Origin: Eutreptiella sp. 'Long Island Sound 2002'
Taxonomy: Eukaryota > Euglenozoa > Euglenophyceae > Eutreptiales > Eutreptiaceae
Reading direction: 5' to 3'
NCBI GenBank assembly: GCA_964036045.1
Contig: OZ038379.1
Span: 73,055,992 to 73,119,991, forward strand
Length of the DNA: 64,000 bases
In this document: one piece after another, positions 31,078 through 43,837 of the stretch
Layout of the letters: every line of letters begins with the position of its first letter
How positions within the stretch are numbered: the first letter of the stretch is position 1
Program-made: the position numbers and the translations under genes
The notes under the pieces: model-generated
What the model saw: the letters and a program-made list of their open reading frames with translations, nothing else
The model's database searches: none
Told to the model about the DNA's origin: nothing

Positions 31078-34000
31078 GGGAGTGGGACCTCGGAGGTCTC
31101 TCCTCCGAAAGTCAGTGGAATCCCTGAGGAATCAGAGGCACATCGGGTGCCGAAGAAGGCTCCGGAAGAGCCAAAACCACTGAGTTTCGCCACTCCCAAC
31201 CCCTGGAGCGCCCTGCCAAGGGAAGCAGATGTGGGTACGGGACATGGCAAGAAGGAAGGAGCGACCACGGAGAGCCCCGTGGACGGGCAGAACCAACCCA
31301 GGATCTACACCATCCGTGACCATACCCTTGAAGTCCTGATGCACCCGGACGTGCTAGAGTTGCATGCCGTGAGAGTCGTCCATACACCTCATGGCGACGA
31401 GCGGCAGTTGCACTTGAAAGTGCGAGTACGGTGCGGACGAGAGGAGAAGGTGGTGGATGTGTTGGTGGATACGGGTGCCCAGGTGAGCCTGGTCCGGAGA
31501 GGGTTGTTCAAGGAGGAACTCCTGCAGCCCAGCCGGAGACCGGTCCGCCTGAAGGTTGCCAACGGAGAGATCATGGGTGGGGGCACCCATGAGGCCACTA
31601 TCAGTATGGAATTCTGGGAACATGAGCGCTTGAACCGCCCTGATCTGGCGAAGAGAAGCACTCTATCCGGGAACTTCTATGTGGCCGACATTACAGATTG
31701 GGATATGATCTGTGGTATGACTTCATGGTGGCAAACGCTATTGGAGCCCTTCCCCATCGTGCAACGCTGGTCCGGTAGGATGATGAATGCCTCACATGGC
31801 TGTCCGCGGACTATGCATGCGGATCATCCCAATGGAATGCTGAGGAAGAGGATCGGATCGTCCAAGCGGTGCAAGCTGTGGGTGCCAAGTCCAGAGGAGC
31901 CTCGGAGTTCAGCTCACGGAGTATGGAATGGCGCCGCAGGTGTATGCCAGGATGATCCAGACGCTGGGGGCCGAAGCGCCCGAGACGGACGTCTTCGCTT
32001 CCCGGGATGCCCCACTTTTGCGGAAATGTAGGAGGCATTGGCATCGAGGAGACTCAGCCTGGCACAGGCTTTGGGGTTTGAAGGAGTGGGGGCCCATGTA
32101 TTGGCATGGCTCCCTGGATAACACCAGACGTACGGTGGAGAAGATCGTCGCGGATAGGGCGAAGGGGATCCTGGTCATAACCGGCATAGGATCCACCCCA
32201 TGTCCGCTGGAGGGTCTCAAGTCGACGCTGGACTCCATCAGCCTGAACGAGATGTCATTCGGGCCAGAGGAGGAGTTGTTCATCGACGCCAAGGGTGTAT
32301 CAATGCCCTCCCCGGGTCAAGCGTGGGGTACCAAGGCTTTCCTGGTGGATGGGGCGCAGGCCCAGCCCACTGGTGATGAAGCCTTCATCCGTAGGGTTGA
32401 GGCGGTGCCCATGCGGATCATGTTCGAGCCCAAGGAGGGGACGGATCAGCCAGTTGATGGCATTGACATCCTGTCCCATTCCGAGATCGACGACGTCGTC
32501 AACTACATGCGGATGGGGATGCACGACCGTGTGGCAGCCAAGAAGAGGCGGGCCATGGTCACATCTCCGCATTGGTGGGATGACAAGATGTTGGTTGCCG
32601 GCAAGTACGAGAAGGATGAGTTCGTGGCGAGGGTCATGGATCACATCGCGGACCAATACGATGGTTTGGTTGGGTCAGACCCGCCGACATGGGATTTTCC
32701 AAGAATGGGTGCCGATAGCGACAAGAACCAGCCCGAGGCCGCAAATTTTCGAAGATTATCGGTGGGAATCGCGACCCACGACGATGAAGACGGCATATCG
32801 GACGAGGAGAAGTCGGACTCGGACCCAGAAGAGGCCTATACCGCAGTGCGGTCGGTTGTATCGATACCGAAGCAAGCGGCTGAAGAGGCTCAGGAAAACC
32901 CGAAGGTCGCCGAGCTGAAGGAGAGGCTGATCAAAGCCTATCCGAGGCTATTCAATGGCGTCGCCAACAAGAACCCTCCAGATCGTGGGAGGTTTGGCAC
33001 AGCGAGGATCAAGCTGAAGCCGAACCCCAAGATCTATCGTCATCGGGAGTACCAACTTCAGGGCGATCGGGCCGGGGCCATGAAGAAGTTGTTGGCCGAG
33101 TTCATTGAGCAGGGATGGATCGAACCCTCCCACAGTGAGTGGGCCAGCCCAGTCTCATCGTGCCCAAGAAGGAGAAGGGCGAGTGGAGGTTGGTGCTGGA
33201 TTACAGGGGTTTGAACGAGCAAACCGAGCACGACTCGTACTCGCTTCCCCTCATCGACTCCATCCTCCAGAAACAACTGAAAAAGCGGATCTTCACGGTG
33301 TTGGACCTGAAACACGGTTATCACCAGATGCCGCTACACCCGGACTCCAGGCCCTGCACAGCGATGTCGACGCCGCGGGGGCCCATGCAGTGGAAAGTGG
33401 TGCCTATGGGCGCCAAGAATGGCAACGCCGCTTTCCAGCGCATGATGGAGGACCTACTCGGTCCTGTCCGGGACTGTGCCGATCCCTTCGTGGATGACAT
33501 CATCATGGGGTCCGGCACGGAGAACATGACTGAGGACGAGCTCATCGACGCGCATGAGAAGGATCTGCGCCGAGTGCTCAGCGAGTTGGACAAGCACAAC
33601 ATGGTGTGCAAGCCCACCAAAGCCTCACTCTTCGTGAAGGAAGTGGAGTTCGCGGGTCACGTGGTTGGTCACGGGCAACGCCGTCCCATGCCTGGGAAGC
33701 TGGCGTCCCTGCACCACTGGGAGAAGCCCCAGACCATCAGCGAACTCCCGTCCTTCATGGGGTTCTGCATTTACTATTCGGGCTATGTCCGGATGTATGC
33801 AGAACTCTCGGGGCCGCTGCACAAGATGCTGCAGGTGGGGAAGTTCGATGGTCGGAAGGGGAGCAAGAAGAAGCTTGCCTGGACCCCTGAGGCCGAAGAT
33901 GCGTTCAGCCGCCTGAAGGAGCGACTCCTGGGGCAGCTGGGGTTATTCTTGGTGGACTCGGACAAGGGATTCGTGCTACGGACGGACGCCTCGGACTATG

Positions 34001-36129
34001 CTGTAGGGGCAGTCCTCGAGCAGATCCGGGACGACGGGTGGCACGTACCCGTGGCGTTTTGGAGTCGAATCCTGGCCGAGGGCCAACGCCGCACCTGGAC
34101 CGCGAGGGAGAAGGAGACGTACGCCATTGTTTGTGCGCTCAGGAAGTGGTCTGGCCACATCGGATTGCAACCGGTGGTGGTTTGCACGGACCATCAGTCC
34201 TTGCAGAGCTGGCACAAGGAGCACGTCGACACCCCCTTGGGACCGGCGGCAAGGAGGGCCCGATGGCATGAAACGTTCGCCAAGTTCGACCTCAGCGTAG
34301 TATACGTCCCGGGGAAGGACAACACTGTGGCAGATTGCCTCAGTCGATGGGCCTACCCCGCGGGCAAGGCCTGGATGGACATATCCAGCCATGGGGACGC
34401 CGAGGAAACCGAGGAGGCCATGCGCATCATCGACATGGAGAAGGCCATGGAGCAAGAGGGGGTCAAGTGCTTTGTGGTGATGGCAAACAGTACGGACCTG
34501 GCCAAGTTCCGGGGTGCCCGCGTCCAAGCTATCTGAGAGCCAACCCTCGAGCAATGGATGGTGGCCCCTGCAGAGCTAGTAAGGTCGGTGCTCACAGAGG
34601 ACTGGTCGGATGACTACGCGGCATCCGAGCACTGGAGCAAGTACTGGAATGCCATGAGCGCCCCGTCGGACGACGAGTGGCCTGAGGGCTTGACCGAGGA
34701 TGGGGACAAACTGTTCCTCAAGGACAAGCCACTGGTCCCTGAGAACCGAGTGGAGGAGCTCATTGACCACTGGCACAACGCCCAGCTCATGCATCCTGGT
34801 CGGGACAAGATGCAGCAGGACCTGGAGTGGCGCTTCAAGTTCCCACCGCGGTACTACGCCATACTGGACAAGTAGTGCAGCGACTGCGCCGTGTGTCGGG
34901 CCACGAAGAGCCCCAACCACTCCACAGCGGGCAACCCGGTGTATACGGCTATACCGGAGGCCCCTATGCGGTCCGTGGCCATGGATGTGTTCGCCATGCC
35001 TGAGGTCACCGTGGAAGGAGAGACCTACGACTGTGTCATCCTGGCGGTGGATAGGCACAGTGGGTATATCGTGGCGGTCCCTGGCAAGAAGTCCAAGAAG
35101 AAGGACAAGAAGGACAAGCATGGAGTGGGGCTGCAGGCCAAGACTGTCGCTAATGCCATGATCAGGCATTGGCTGACGATTTTTGATGTCCCGGCTGTCA
35201 TCTGCAGCGATCGGGGCAGTCAATTCGTGGGGACGTGGTTCAAGACGATGTGCAAGCACATGGGGATTCGGCACGCCAAGACCGTGGCATACCACAGCCG
35301 GTCGAATGGCCCGGCTGAGGTGGCCGGGCGGCAGATGTTCGAGAAGTTCCGCCAGCTGCACATCAACGAACCGGGCCGGAATTGGTACAATTCGCTGCCG
35401 AGGGTACTACAAGCGTATCACGACCTTCCGGGGCCCACTGGACTGTCGCCCCATCGCATCCTGTTCCTACGGTATCGAGTGTCACGCACTCTCCCGTGGT
35501 TGAACCATGGCAAAGTGGCCGGAGATGCAAACGCCATGATGGCTGAGGCGGACGACACGGCGGCCAAGGTGTGCAAGGCACTTCAGGACGAGCATGACAA
35601 GAGGGCCAAGTACTTCAAGCAGGGAAAGGTCCAGAAGTATGCTCTCCAAGACACCGTGTGGGTGGAGCGGCACCACAAGGATGTCCTGTCCAGGCATTGG
35701 CAGGCGTCCTGGTATGTGCCGGGGGTAATGGTGCGGAAGGTCGGGCAGCATGTGTATGCGGTTCCCGCGGGGGATAACAAGATCCTGGACCGCGACCATA
35801 CCCAGCTTCGTCCCCGAGCACCAGACCCGAGCAGACGTCCCGTCACCTTCGAGTTCACGGCCGGCGATGGGTACTCGGACGACGAGGGTTAGGACGACGA
35901 CTTCACCGCCGAGAAGATCCTGGCGGACAAGCCGGACACGGGGACGCCTGGGGGGAGGCTTTATACCGTCCGTCGGAAGGGATTCGCCGCATCCAGGGAC
36001 TCGTGGGAGCCTCCGAGCAGTTTTGTGCCGAGGTACACCACGGTCTGGATGGACTAGCTGAAGAAAAAGAATATTTCTTTGGATGTCAAGGACGTGTTGG
36101 TCCATTTGGTGGCTGCAGTAGCACCGTAA
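31066..36129 (+). pseudogene. pol: Element 2 Pol (frameshifted, with stops)
   Basis: Same domain order as element 1 Pol. The protease has DTGA (about 31470-31481). A one-base loss near 31717 (GGTATGAC where element 1 has GGGTACGAC) shifts the frame, a TAG at 31776 replaces the Gln of a conserved QDD, and another indel before 31928 moves it again. The Dam-like region lies at about 31960-32300 (TDVFASR, DSAW). Frame is regained near 33155. RT has FVDD (about 33490), RNase H has TDAS (about 33985). Further stops are TGA 34534, TAG 34873 (inside the integrase zinc finger), TAG 35890 and TAG 36056. Integrase retains a DD35E triad (codons at 34984, 35209 and 35317). The chromodomain at 35900-36060 is recognisable (FTAEKIL, then DSWEPPSSF) but lies beyond the 35890 stop. 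The copy cannot be active. Confidence 0.9.
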
Positions 36130-36511
36130 TGGATCCCCCTTGGCATTTTTGTTTGTTTTTGTGCTTGGGAGACGGGTGAGGGCGTTCATCCGGGGACTTT
36201 TCGGCCTTGAGTGGCCATATACCCCCTTCACTCGATCTCCACATATATATTTCATTGTGGTATATTTTTTTAGGTCGACCGACGACATTTTTCTATCTTT
36301 GATCCCCTTGGTCCATGTTGTAGATCAAGATGAGACCGGATATGGCGTAGGGCACTGATTATCAGTGTCCTCACCCCTCCCTTGGGGCATGGGGGACGCC
36401 TACGACGTGTGTGGGGCCTCCATGTGTCCTTGGGACATGGGTGGGGGGGTTGGAGCCCATTGGGGTCCTCCCGCCCTCTCTTCAATGACTTCCGAGCGGT
36501 AACAACGCTCT
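36130..36511 (+). other. Element 2 3' untranslated region
   Basis: About 380 bp between the end of the pol frame and the polypurine tract, much shorter than the 1.5 kb of element 1. No gene or repeat seen. Confidence 0.6.
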
Positions 36512-36522
36512 GAGAAGGGGGG
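36512..36522 (+). promoter_or_regulatory. Polypurine tract of element 2
   Basis: GAGAAGGGGGG directly before the 3' LTR TGAAGCC. Confidence 0.85.
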
Positions 36523-38884
36523 TGAAGCCGGTTCGGACCCCCGTGGCCATCTTTTGGTCACTTGGGGTGTGTATCTATGTGCCGGCAAGCCGCCATTGGC
36601 TGATATCATACTCTCCCGTCCACCTGAACTAACCCGATGTGATAGTGTGATAGGTTTGGCCATTCCGGCTACGAGCGGCCATATTCAGTACCGAGGCGCC
36701 GCCAGCGGAGTTTTATATATCAGAATATCAGGAATCAACAGGGTTTTTTTGTCATAATGTTTCCGTAACTTTTCAGCCTTTCGTTCTGATGGTCAATGTA
36801 TCGGCGACTGTCAGTTGGCTCGCGATTTTGCGGTAACCGATTGGTTAACTGTTATTTCCAGATATTTTGGCGGAAACCCCGATGAAGGGTCGGATTTCAT
36901 CAGTAAAGGGTTCGTTGCTTCCGCAATTTTCTAAATATGCCCTCGAAATTTTAATCTGAATTTTTCGCGATGTCGAAATCGGATTTTCAACTTCGACATC
37001 GCCGCACTTGATTTGGTCTTCTTCGAGTGGTCATACTCTTTTCCCTATGCCCGAATCAGGTTTCCCTTATACTTGCCACCCATTTGACTTGGAGATATAA
37101 GGGAAACAAAAGTGAATCGTCGGACCACTTTGAAGGGCCATATCTACGCGCGAGTGTGAGGAAAGGGAATAAGGAAGGTTGCGTTGCAAGCGCCTTGGTC
37201 TCAACTTATTTTTAGTAGGGTCCAACACCTTAAGACGGCACACACTAGTTGTATCATAGGATCATGGTCAACATGGTAGAAACTTGTTTATAACTTGTTG
37301 ACCATGTGTCCGGACTGGATATTATGACTTTCGAGTGTAGGGCATGAGTCTTGCGGTTGCATAGCATCTTTCCTTAGGTTCCCACGTCCATTTAACCTAA
37401 CGTTGTGACCATGGAGGGGCATGGCATACCATGGTGGGAGCCAATTATAAGGGCTATGTGTGATATTGGTAGTATATGTCTTGATATGCTCACGCCCATG
37501 TTATATATCTTCGTGTGGCCGAAGAGATGGAGAGCCACACGTGACAAGGGCTTTGCCCATGTCCCAATTGTGGATAACAAGGCGCTAGACTAAGTCTACC
37601 GCGTATGTATTGCTCATGGTATGTTTGGCAAAGAGATCCATGAGTGCACTCCCATTTTCATGGGGCATGTAGATATGAGTGGCGAAGGTATCTCCATGCG
37701 CCCGATTGGGGATCCAAGTGGGGAAATTGTTCGCAATTGGTTCCAATCTTTTGTGTATTGAACCATGAGCGGAGATCATGGGTGAGCATAGAGATATACT
37801 ATCATGACAACTTTGTATTTGGACATATTTTCATGTTTTTGACCTCAATGTTTGCTCATTTTTGCATTTTGTGTACTTACCTGGTCAGCAAACAGCAAGA
37901 AGCCCATGGAGAGTCGAACCGTGGTATGTTCTTCATATGTTGGCATTTGCTTTGGGGTTGAACACCACCATATGCCGGATTGCGTACTCCATTTGGCTTG
38001 GCGCACGAAGGATTACAAGAATTGGTGTCAAGATCATGGGCTGACTTGGGTGGTGCGTGGCGCCCATATCCGAAGGGGTTTCGAGGGTAAAGTGGGGATG
38101 TACATGGACATTGACCTTTGGTCTCTATCCTCCATGAATACTACACTTCGATTCCATGCATGCTTTGAGCCTTCGGATAAGTGGTAACGTCAATTTTGAG
38201 CATATATTTGATATATGGCCAATATGGTGTGAGTTGGCAGTTTTTGGCATGTTATGAGTTCAAACTCATGGGGCATATCTCCAGGTCCATTCGACTCCAA
38301 GTCCAACCAAGGTCATGTCAGGGTAGGGCATGGTCCTGAGTGCCACTCTAGGCCATGACACGCCACCTCCCCTATTGGGCTAGGATTTATAGGCTTGGGA
38401 GTGAACACATTTTTGGGGTTTGTGTAGTGACTTTTGACACATGGCATTTAGCCATCTGACTTGACTGGGTTCAAGGCATCATGTTGGTGAGTCAAGGGAA
38501 GGTCTTGAGTCCAGGGTATGAGGGGTCTATGGCTGAGTCTATATATGTTTACCTCTTTCCCCAACTTTGCTTTATTTGTGTTCATATGCCAATTTCAGGG
38601 CTTTCTTCCTTGGTGCAATTCTTCTACATGCCCGCCACCGTGAGACGACCGGTGTGCTGAACGGAAGCCCGCAGTCTGGATTTGGATTTGGATTGTGGAT
38701 TGGATTATTGCTGTATTTGTGGGATCTGGTTGCTGTTCAGGGTTGAAGGAGGATTTTATTTTCTATATTTTTGGATTTTGGACCCTGGACTTTGATGGAT
38801 GCAATCGTTGATCAGGAGTAAGTCAGCAGGGGTAACAGGCGGAAGGGGCACAGCGGGGGCCGGTCCTGGTAGGGACCTTCTTTA
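36523..38884 (+). repeat. Element 2 3' LTR
   Basis: 2,362 bp, lacking the insert of the 5' LTR. Ends GGGACCTTCTTTA, after which CTTG (38885-38888) repeats the left flank. Dyads lie at 36969-37000 and 37263-37306. Confidence 0.92.
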
Positions 38885-38888
38885 CTTG

Positions 38889-41032
38889 CTTGCTTCGTTT
38901 TTTAGTTGATAAAAACCTTGATGGATTTTCCGCAAATGTAAAATAACAAAGTAGGGATGCAAAGCAGCCCAAATACTGGATCGAAACCAAAGCCTGGTAA
39001 TAATCCCTCCGCTTCAAAGCCTAAGTAGCAAGGAGGGGCTGCAAATACAACAATGCAGGTCTAAGTACAAAGCTTGAGTCATGTACCAACAAAAAAATTG
39101 ATTTTATAGTGAAAACGGGCAGAAGTCTGGCCCCACAGATAGTCCGAAGCACTTCATATGCACAGTTTGACAGGCAATGGAGTTGGTGAGGAGTCAGGGG
39201 CAAGTAGGGTGAGCCAGACGCAGGATATGGGTTGGCCACCATAGCCAAGCAACTGAATTCAGAATCAGTTAAAAGGTAGAACCACAATAAGGAGTTGAAG
39301 CATTTGAGTATGGGCGTTCTGAGGTGGGAGACCACTAGGCTCAACCTACAAGGCCCAAGGCATGAAGTGCGTATTTCATTTCGGTGTTACCTCCATGAAG
39401 GAAGATACCTCCGCTCACTTGAGTGGGAAGGGTGAATTTCATGGTGGGGCTAGGGTTATAACCCTATTTACTTTGAAAAGTGTAGTTTAAGCTTCAAAAG
39501 AGTCAGAAAAAATGATTAAATGTTAGTCTGCATTACTTGCCAAAGAATAGGGGGGGCTTGGCCTGGATCAGGTACCGCTCAAAAGACATGGTAGTTAATT
39601 CTCTTTACTCCGCCTTGGAGTACTAGTTGATCAAGCTAGTAGGACCAAGGAAAAAGGCTCAAATTGCCCTCAAATTACCTCAGAAAATGCTTCAAACCCG
39701 CAATTGACACTCTCATCAGCTCATAGAAGCATACTACACTGCTTGAACTATGATAACCCTGCACAAGATCTAACCTTGGGGAGACCACTTTTAGCCCTCT
39801 CTCTATTTTTTGCCCTTTTTGAAAATAAAAAGTCAACCTACCTCCCTAACACAAGACCAACATCTCATAGCACTAACACTAAGAGGGTGGTGGTTGCTTG
39901 CCTTCTCACAGACACACAAGACCACGATAACTACAAGTAAATACAATACAAACAGGGGGTTCCCTAGTCTAAGACAAGGAAACACAAGGAGAGAAGTGAG
40001 AGTGGCGGAATGGAGCATGAGAGCACTTGAATATGCATGTGTGTATGGAGTGTGTTGGTGCTCCTCCTACACTACATGTTGGTGTGAACTCCATGCATGT
40101 GATCTCAATACTTCATTCCTGTATCTACCTACAATTATGCATGAATGAACACCTGCATGATATGGATCGTAATGAGAGGAAGCATTCAAACCCAAGAAGC
40201 ATTCGAACCCATTATTGAAGATTCGTCGTTCATTCATACATACATGCACTTGTGCTTCATCTTGACCTACATGCATGCATTCTGACTTCCTGCATGTATA
40301 TCACACCCATGCCGTGGCATGCTTTGGCTATATATATGAGTGCTTACCTTCATACCTTGGTGACCAAAATTCAGTGAAGCGTGCATTACCAAATTTATCC
40401 AATGGATGTGTGCAAACATGCAAGACAAATATGAACATGATGATTTTGATATTACAATAGTGCTGAACTTTGGAAACCGCAAAAACCAGTATAACCGGGC
40501 ATCCTCTTGATTGAAAAATGGAGGATTTGAATACAAAATGTGAAATTCTTAGAAAATCTGTAAATTTTGAGATCGCGAAGCGACCAAATCTCAAAGTTAC
40601 GACATAGCGATGAATGTTGCCCGCGATGGAGATTGTCGTCGGAGGGTCAATGTCGCATACAACTCAGCACTATATTTATCATATGCTGTACAAAAGAACA
40701 ATGTACGGACCACATCATTTCCGGGACATCCCCCTACTCGGGTCAAAACATCATCCCAAGAATCGGGAGAACATTTTGCGAGTGTGCGAGTAGGAAAAAA
40801 GAAGCACAATACCCGGCATCTGAGGTGATGTGATAAGTACGGCTTAGGCTTGGTGCCAAATAGGGTGCTCTGCCTTGAGGGGGGTGGTAGTGGACTAAGA
40901 AAGATAGTGTGAGGCCGCCATCCCCACACCATCAAGCTGGATGATAGGGTTGCGCCAACCGGAAAAGCAAATAGACACTCAACCAACTTATGGTTGGGGT
41001 ACTAGGAGGAGGACAAGCCTACAAACCCTAGT
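38889..41032. other. Anonymous DNA, no gene recognised
   Basis: About 2.1 kb of AT-rich sequence continuing the locus interrupted by element 2. Only short open frames (up to about 130 codons) without recognisable motifs. No tandem repeats stand out. Confidence 0.45.
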
Positions 41033-41554
41033 TCATGGAGAATCATGGTCCCCGGAGTATGTATACTTTTTCCTCGCGGGAAGAAATGTATGCTTTAAGT
41101 CTGGCCATGGAAGCGCCTCCTTGGAGCCTTTAAAAGTCTCTGAGTCGCCTTCGCCAGGCAAGTGGTAAATTTGTGACGTCACCGTAGACGATGTCAAGCC
41201 ACTCACGTTCTGTAGGCGAGCATGCGTACACCTTACACATACCGCACCCGTCGGTCCACGGATCGTAGTTATCATCCCCGCGTTGTGATGCCATGTCTTC
41301 TTGAGGGACATAGGAATAATCGGGTTGGAGTTGATCATTATTTCGCCCGATCGCCCCTTGGGGGGCATCCGCGTGTGTGGATGGTGCGGCCTTGTGTTGT
41401 GTTGCTGATAGTCATAATGACTTTGATTGTCGGTGGCATAGTACTCATCATAGTACTCATCATCCATATGCTCATGGCCATGTGCTTGAGTATGCTCGCT
41501 GGCCTGTTGCCCATAGTGGTCATCCACATGCTTAAGGTTCGGAATTGGTTTCAA
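41033..41554 (-). CDS. Hypothetical reading frame, His/Tyr/Asp-rich N-terminus
   Basis: 173 codons open on the minus strand. The N-terminal third is rich in His, Tyr and acidic residues (HGHEHMDDEYYDEYY). The rest is of ordinary composition with a CVRC pair. The overlapping plus-strand frame is a hydrophobic shadow of it. I recognise no domain. The start lies beside a 64-bp tandem array, so the true gene, if any, may be truncated or be an exon. Weak call. Confidence 0.25.
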   Translation of the reverse strand: MKPIPNLKHVDDHYGQQASEHTQAHGHEHMDDEYYDEYYATDNQSHYDYQQHNTRPHHPHTRMPPKGRSGEIMINSNPIIPMSLKKTWHHNAGMITTIRGPTGAVCVRCTHARLQNVSGLTSSTVTSQIYHLPGEGDSETFKGSKEALPWPDLKHTFLPARKKYTYSGDHDSP

Positions 41555-41560
41555 AAAAAA

Positions 41561-41740
41561 TAATCAGTTTTTTCCGATCGTTTTGCAAAAAAGAACCGAT
41601 TGTTCCGATTGTTGCCCCTTCAAATAATCAGTTTTTTCCCATCGTTTTGCAAAAAATAACCGATTGTTCCGATTATTGCCCCTTCAAATAATCAGTTTTT
41701 TCTGATTCTTGCCATCAAAATAATCGATTTTGAAACAATT
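41561..41740. repeat. 64-bp tandem repeat, about 2.5 copies
   Basis: TAATCAGTTTTTTCC recurs at 41561, 41625 and 41689, an exact 64-bp spacing. Each unit contains ATCGTTTTGCAAAAAA and AACCGATTGTTCCGATT. Motifs of the same kind (AATAACCGATT) reappear at 43100-43190, so the two AT-rich blocks may bracket one insertion. Confidence 0.8.
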
Positions 41741-42529
41741 ATGCCCGGTGGCTCAAATTGAGAAGTTTTGAGAGTTGGTTTCCTGTGCGACCACACTGCC
41801 CACTGAGGGTAAGCCGTGGGCACTCCCCTCTTAAAACACTGTCCAATGGCACCAGCATACCACATGGCAATTTGAGTCTATTCACTGTGCCTCAAAGAAG
41901 CTCAAAGGCCAAAAGCAAAATAACACAAAATTCCATCCAAAAACTGCGGCCATCACTGCAAAGACCACACAGCCCTTCCACAAGCAGCATGTGGGTTATC
42001 TTTTTTCAACACTTCCGAGTACTTCAAACACACTGACGGTACAAAACTGGAAATATTAAACATCTCCTCTCCACACTTCTACAGTTTACGTTGTCTTGCC
42101 TGCAGAGACCAAAGAAGAGAGAACAATTCACGCCTGACAGCAGAACACAGAAGCAAATGAAAACGAGAGCAAGTAACACAAGCCACGCAATCATGGCGAA
42201 ACAAAACAATCCTAAGTCGCAATTAGATGGCAAACAACACAATCCGCCACGACAGAGACCTAGACCAAGCAGTCCACAAGATGCAAAAAACTAACGAAGG
42301 GTGAAAACAAAAACAAGCACGTATGTCAGTGCAATGCTACACGTCTCAGAGCTCTCCACAGCACAGGTACAAACTCGAACAATCAGATGACAAAATTAGA
42401 TCTACGAGAATGACGGCAGAAACGAAAAGGAACGAAGACAAACAAAAGCTACCGAAGACAAAGACAAAAACACGGAGCAGACACACCCACAGAAGGCGTG
42501 CTCTGCTTGTCTCCGTCACCATAGTCCCT
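41741..42529. other. Anonymous A-rich DNA
   Basis: No recognisable gene. The plus strand is A/C-rich, so minus-strand frames appear spuriously hydrophobic. Confidence 0.4.
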
Positions 42530-42835
42530 TCTCACGCGATGGCCTTCTCCGGGCGAAGTCTCCTGCTCGCTGGCCTTCGTCGGCGAAGCATCTCACGCGC
42601 TGGCCTTCTGGGACAAAGTCTCCTGCTCGCTGGGCTTCTCCGGCAAAGTCTCGTGCTCCCTCGGCTTCTCCGGCGAAGTCTCCTGCTCGCTGGGCTTCTC
42701 AGGCAAAGCATCTCACGCGCTGGCGTTCTCGGATGAAGTCCCCTGCTTAATGGCCTCCTGCTCGCTGCTATTCTCTGGCGAAGTCTCCAGCTTGCTGGCC
42801 TTCCTCGTTGAAGAATCTCATGCGCTGGCCCTCTG
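42530..42835. repeat. 30-bp minisatellite, about 10 units
   Basis: Units related to GGCTTCTCCGGCGAAGTCTC plus CTGCTCGCTG recur every 30 bp. Read on the minus strand they give a decapeptide SEQETxPEKP. Three units have an identical GCGTGA in that frame, so the array is not an intact coding repeat now. Confidence 0.8.
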
Positions 42836-43185
42836 CTGTAGTAGCGTTGACTTGTCTCCTACATCGTTCCTCTTGTTCCTTTTGGTTTTCTGAAGATAAC
42901 AAAAAATGCAGCGAAACGATAATTACTTGCATTCTTCGAAATGGTTACACTTTTTAGCAAAGATGTACTTGATTTCTCATGTTACTTCTTTCTTCTGTGA
43001 ACCACAGGACATTCTCGGTTGCGGCTTGCGGCGTTTGAGGGTGCGCTCCGCAGCGGCATTTCTAATTAAATAATCGATGCGATAGCGATTTTTTTTAAAA
43101 ATAACCGATTTGATGCAATTTTTCAAAAATTATCGACGATAATCGCCGATTAACGGATTAATCGATTAATCGCCAAAATCAATTC
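42836..43185. other. AT-rich tract with CGATTA repeats
   Basis: No gene. From about 43060 it consists of AATAACCGATT, ATCGATTAATCG and similar motifs that echo the 64-bp array at 41561. Confidence 0.5.
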
Positions 43186-43825
43186 CAATCCTTACTCAAC
43201 GTGCTCTCCACCTGATCCGGCGCATCCCACGGTTCCCGGCGCCTTGGACTCCTCCGCCATGGGTGTGTTGCCCATGTTATCTCGCTTTGGCACCGTGTGC
43301 CGGGCCACAGGCGCCGTTCTGGCTCTGGTAGGCCTCTCCAACGCCTCGGCGTCATGATCCAGGCTGGGTTCGGGGGCCGTGTGCGCCCTTGTGGGTGGTA
43401 TGGCCATCTCCTGCGACTCCGAAGGGAAAGCGGTCCGATAGCCATCGGAATGCTTCTCGGAATCTGCAGCTCACCACAGCCTGACCGGGCTGGGATCCGT
43501 CTCCATCGCCCTGGCTTCCGCCGCGGGTTTTGGGGACCCGCGCTTCTGGTAACGCCGGGCCCTGCGGTTGCTGCCAGTCTCCTCCAACTCCTCCGCAGCG
43601 GAGCGGAGATTGCAAGCCTTGCGGCTTTGCCTTTCACACATGGAGGCCAGGTCCTCCATGTCTAGCCCATGTCCTACAAGCGCTCTCCGTCCTGAGCATC
43701 TTCGCTCTTCTCGGGCTTCCAAGTCCGGCATCGACTCCAGGGACTCCACGATCTGCACCCGGGGCGTCCTTGTACAGGGCTCATCAGGGCCCAAGTCCCC
43801 GGTGCGGCGGTAGGGGGCAGGTACT
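43186..43825 (-). pseudogene. gag: Element 3 Gag N-terminal fragment
   Basis: Homologous to the N-terminal part of element 2 Gag: it shares the segment MEDLxSMCERxxRKACNLRS, the motif DPSPVRLW, and the run of TAPxP repeats, and has GGA where element 2 has its TGA. It shifts between frames (pieces at 43471-43794, 43352-43615 and 43192-43407), so small indels have broken it. The homology ends at about 43186. Confidence 0.8.
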
Positions 43826-43837
43826 CCTCTGCTACCA
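43826..43837 (-). promoter_or_regulatory. tRNA-type primer-binding site of element 3
   Basis: On the minus strand TGGTAGCAGAGG follows the LTR directly, identical to element 2. Confidence 0.8.

Larger units (their letters stand above)
24163..38884 (+). mobile_element. Element 2: decayed Ty3/gypsy chromovirus
   Basis: A 14.7-kb element related to element 1: 5' LTR (24163-28097, containing a later insertion), tRNA-type primer site at 28098, gag (to 31065), amber codon, pol (to 36129), polypurine tract and 3' LTR (36523-38884). LTRs start TGAAGCCGG and appear to end in TTA, supported by the abutting primer site and the CTTG duplication. Substitutions and indels between the LTRs are visibly more numerous than in element 1. 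gag and pol carry several frameshifts and stop codons, so this copy is dead. Confidence 0.93.

Noticed and set aside
41222-41563. Plus-strand frame with apparent membrane segments
   Set aside because: It is the complement of a His/Tyr/Asp-rich frame, which makes the opposite strand look hydrophobic.
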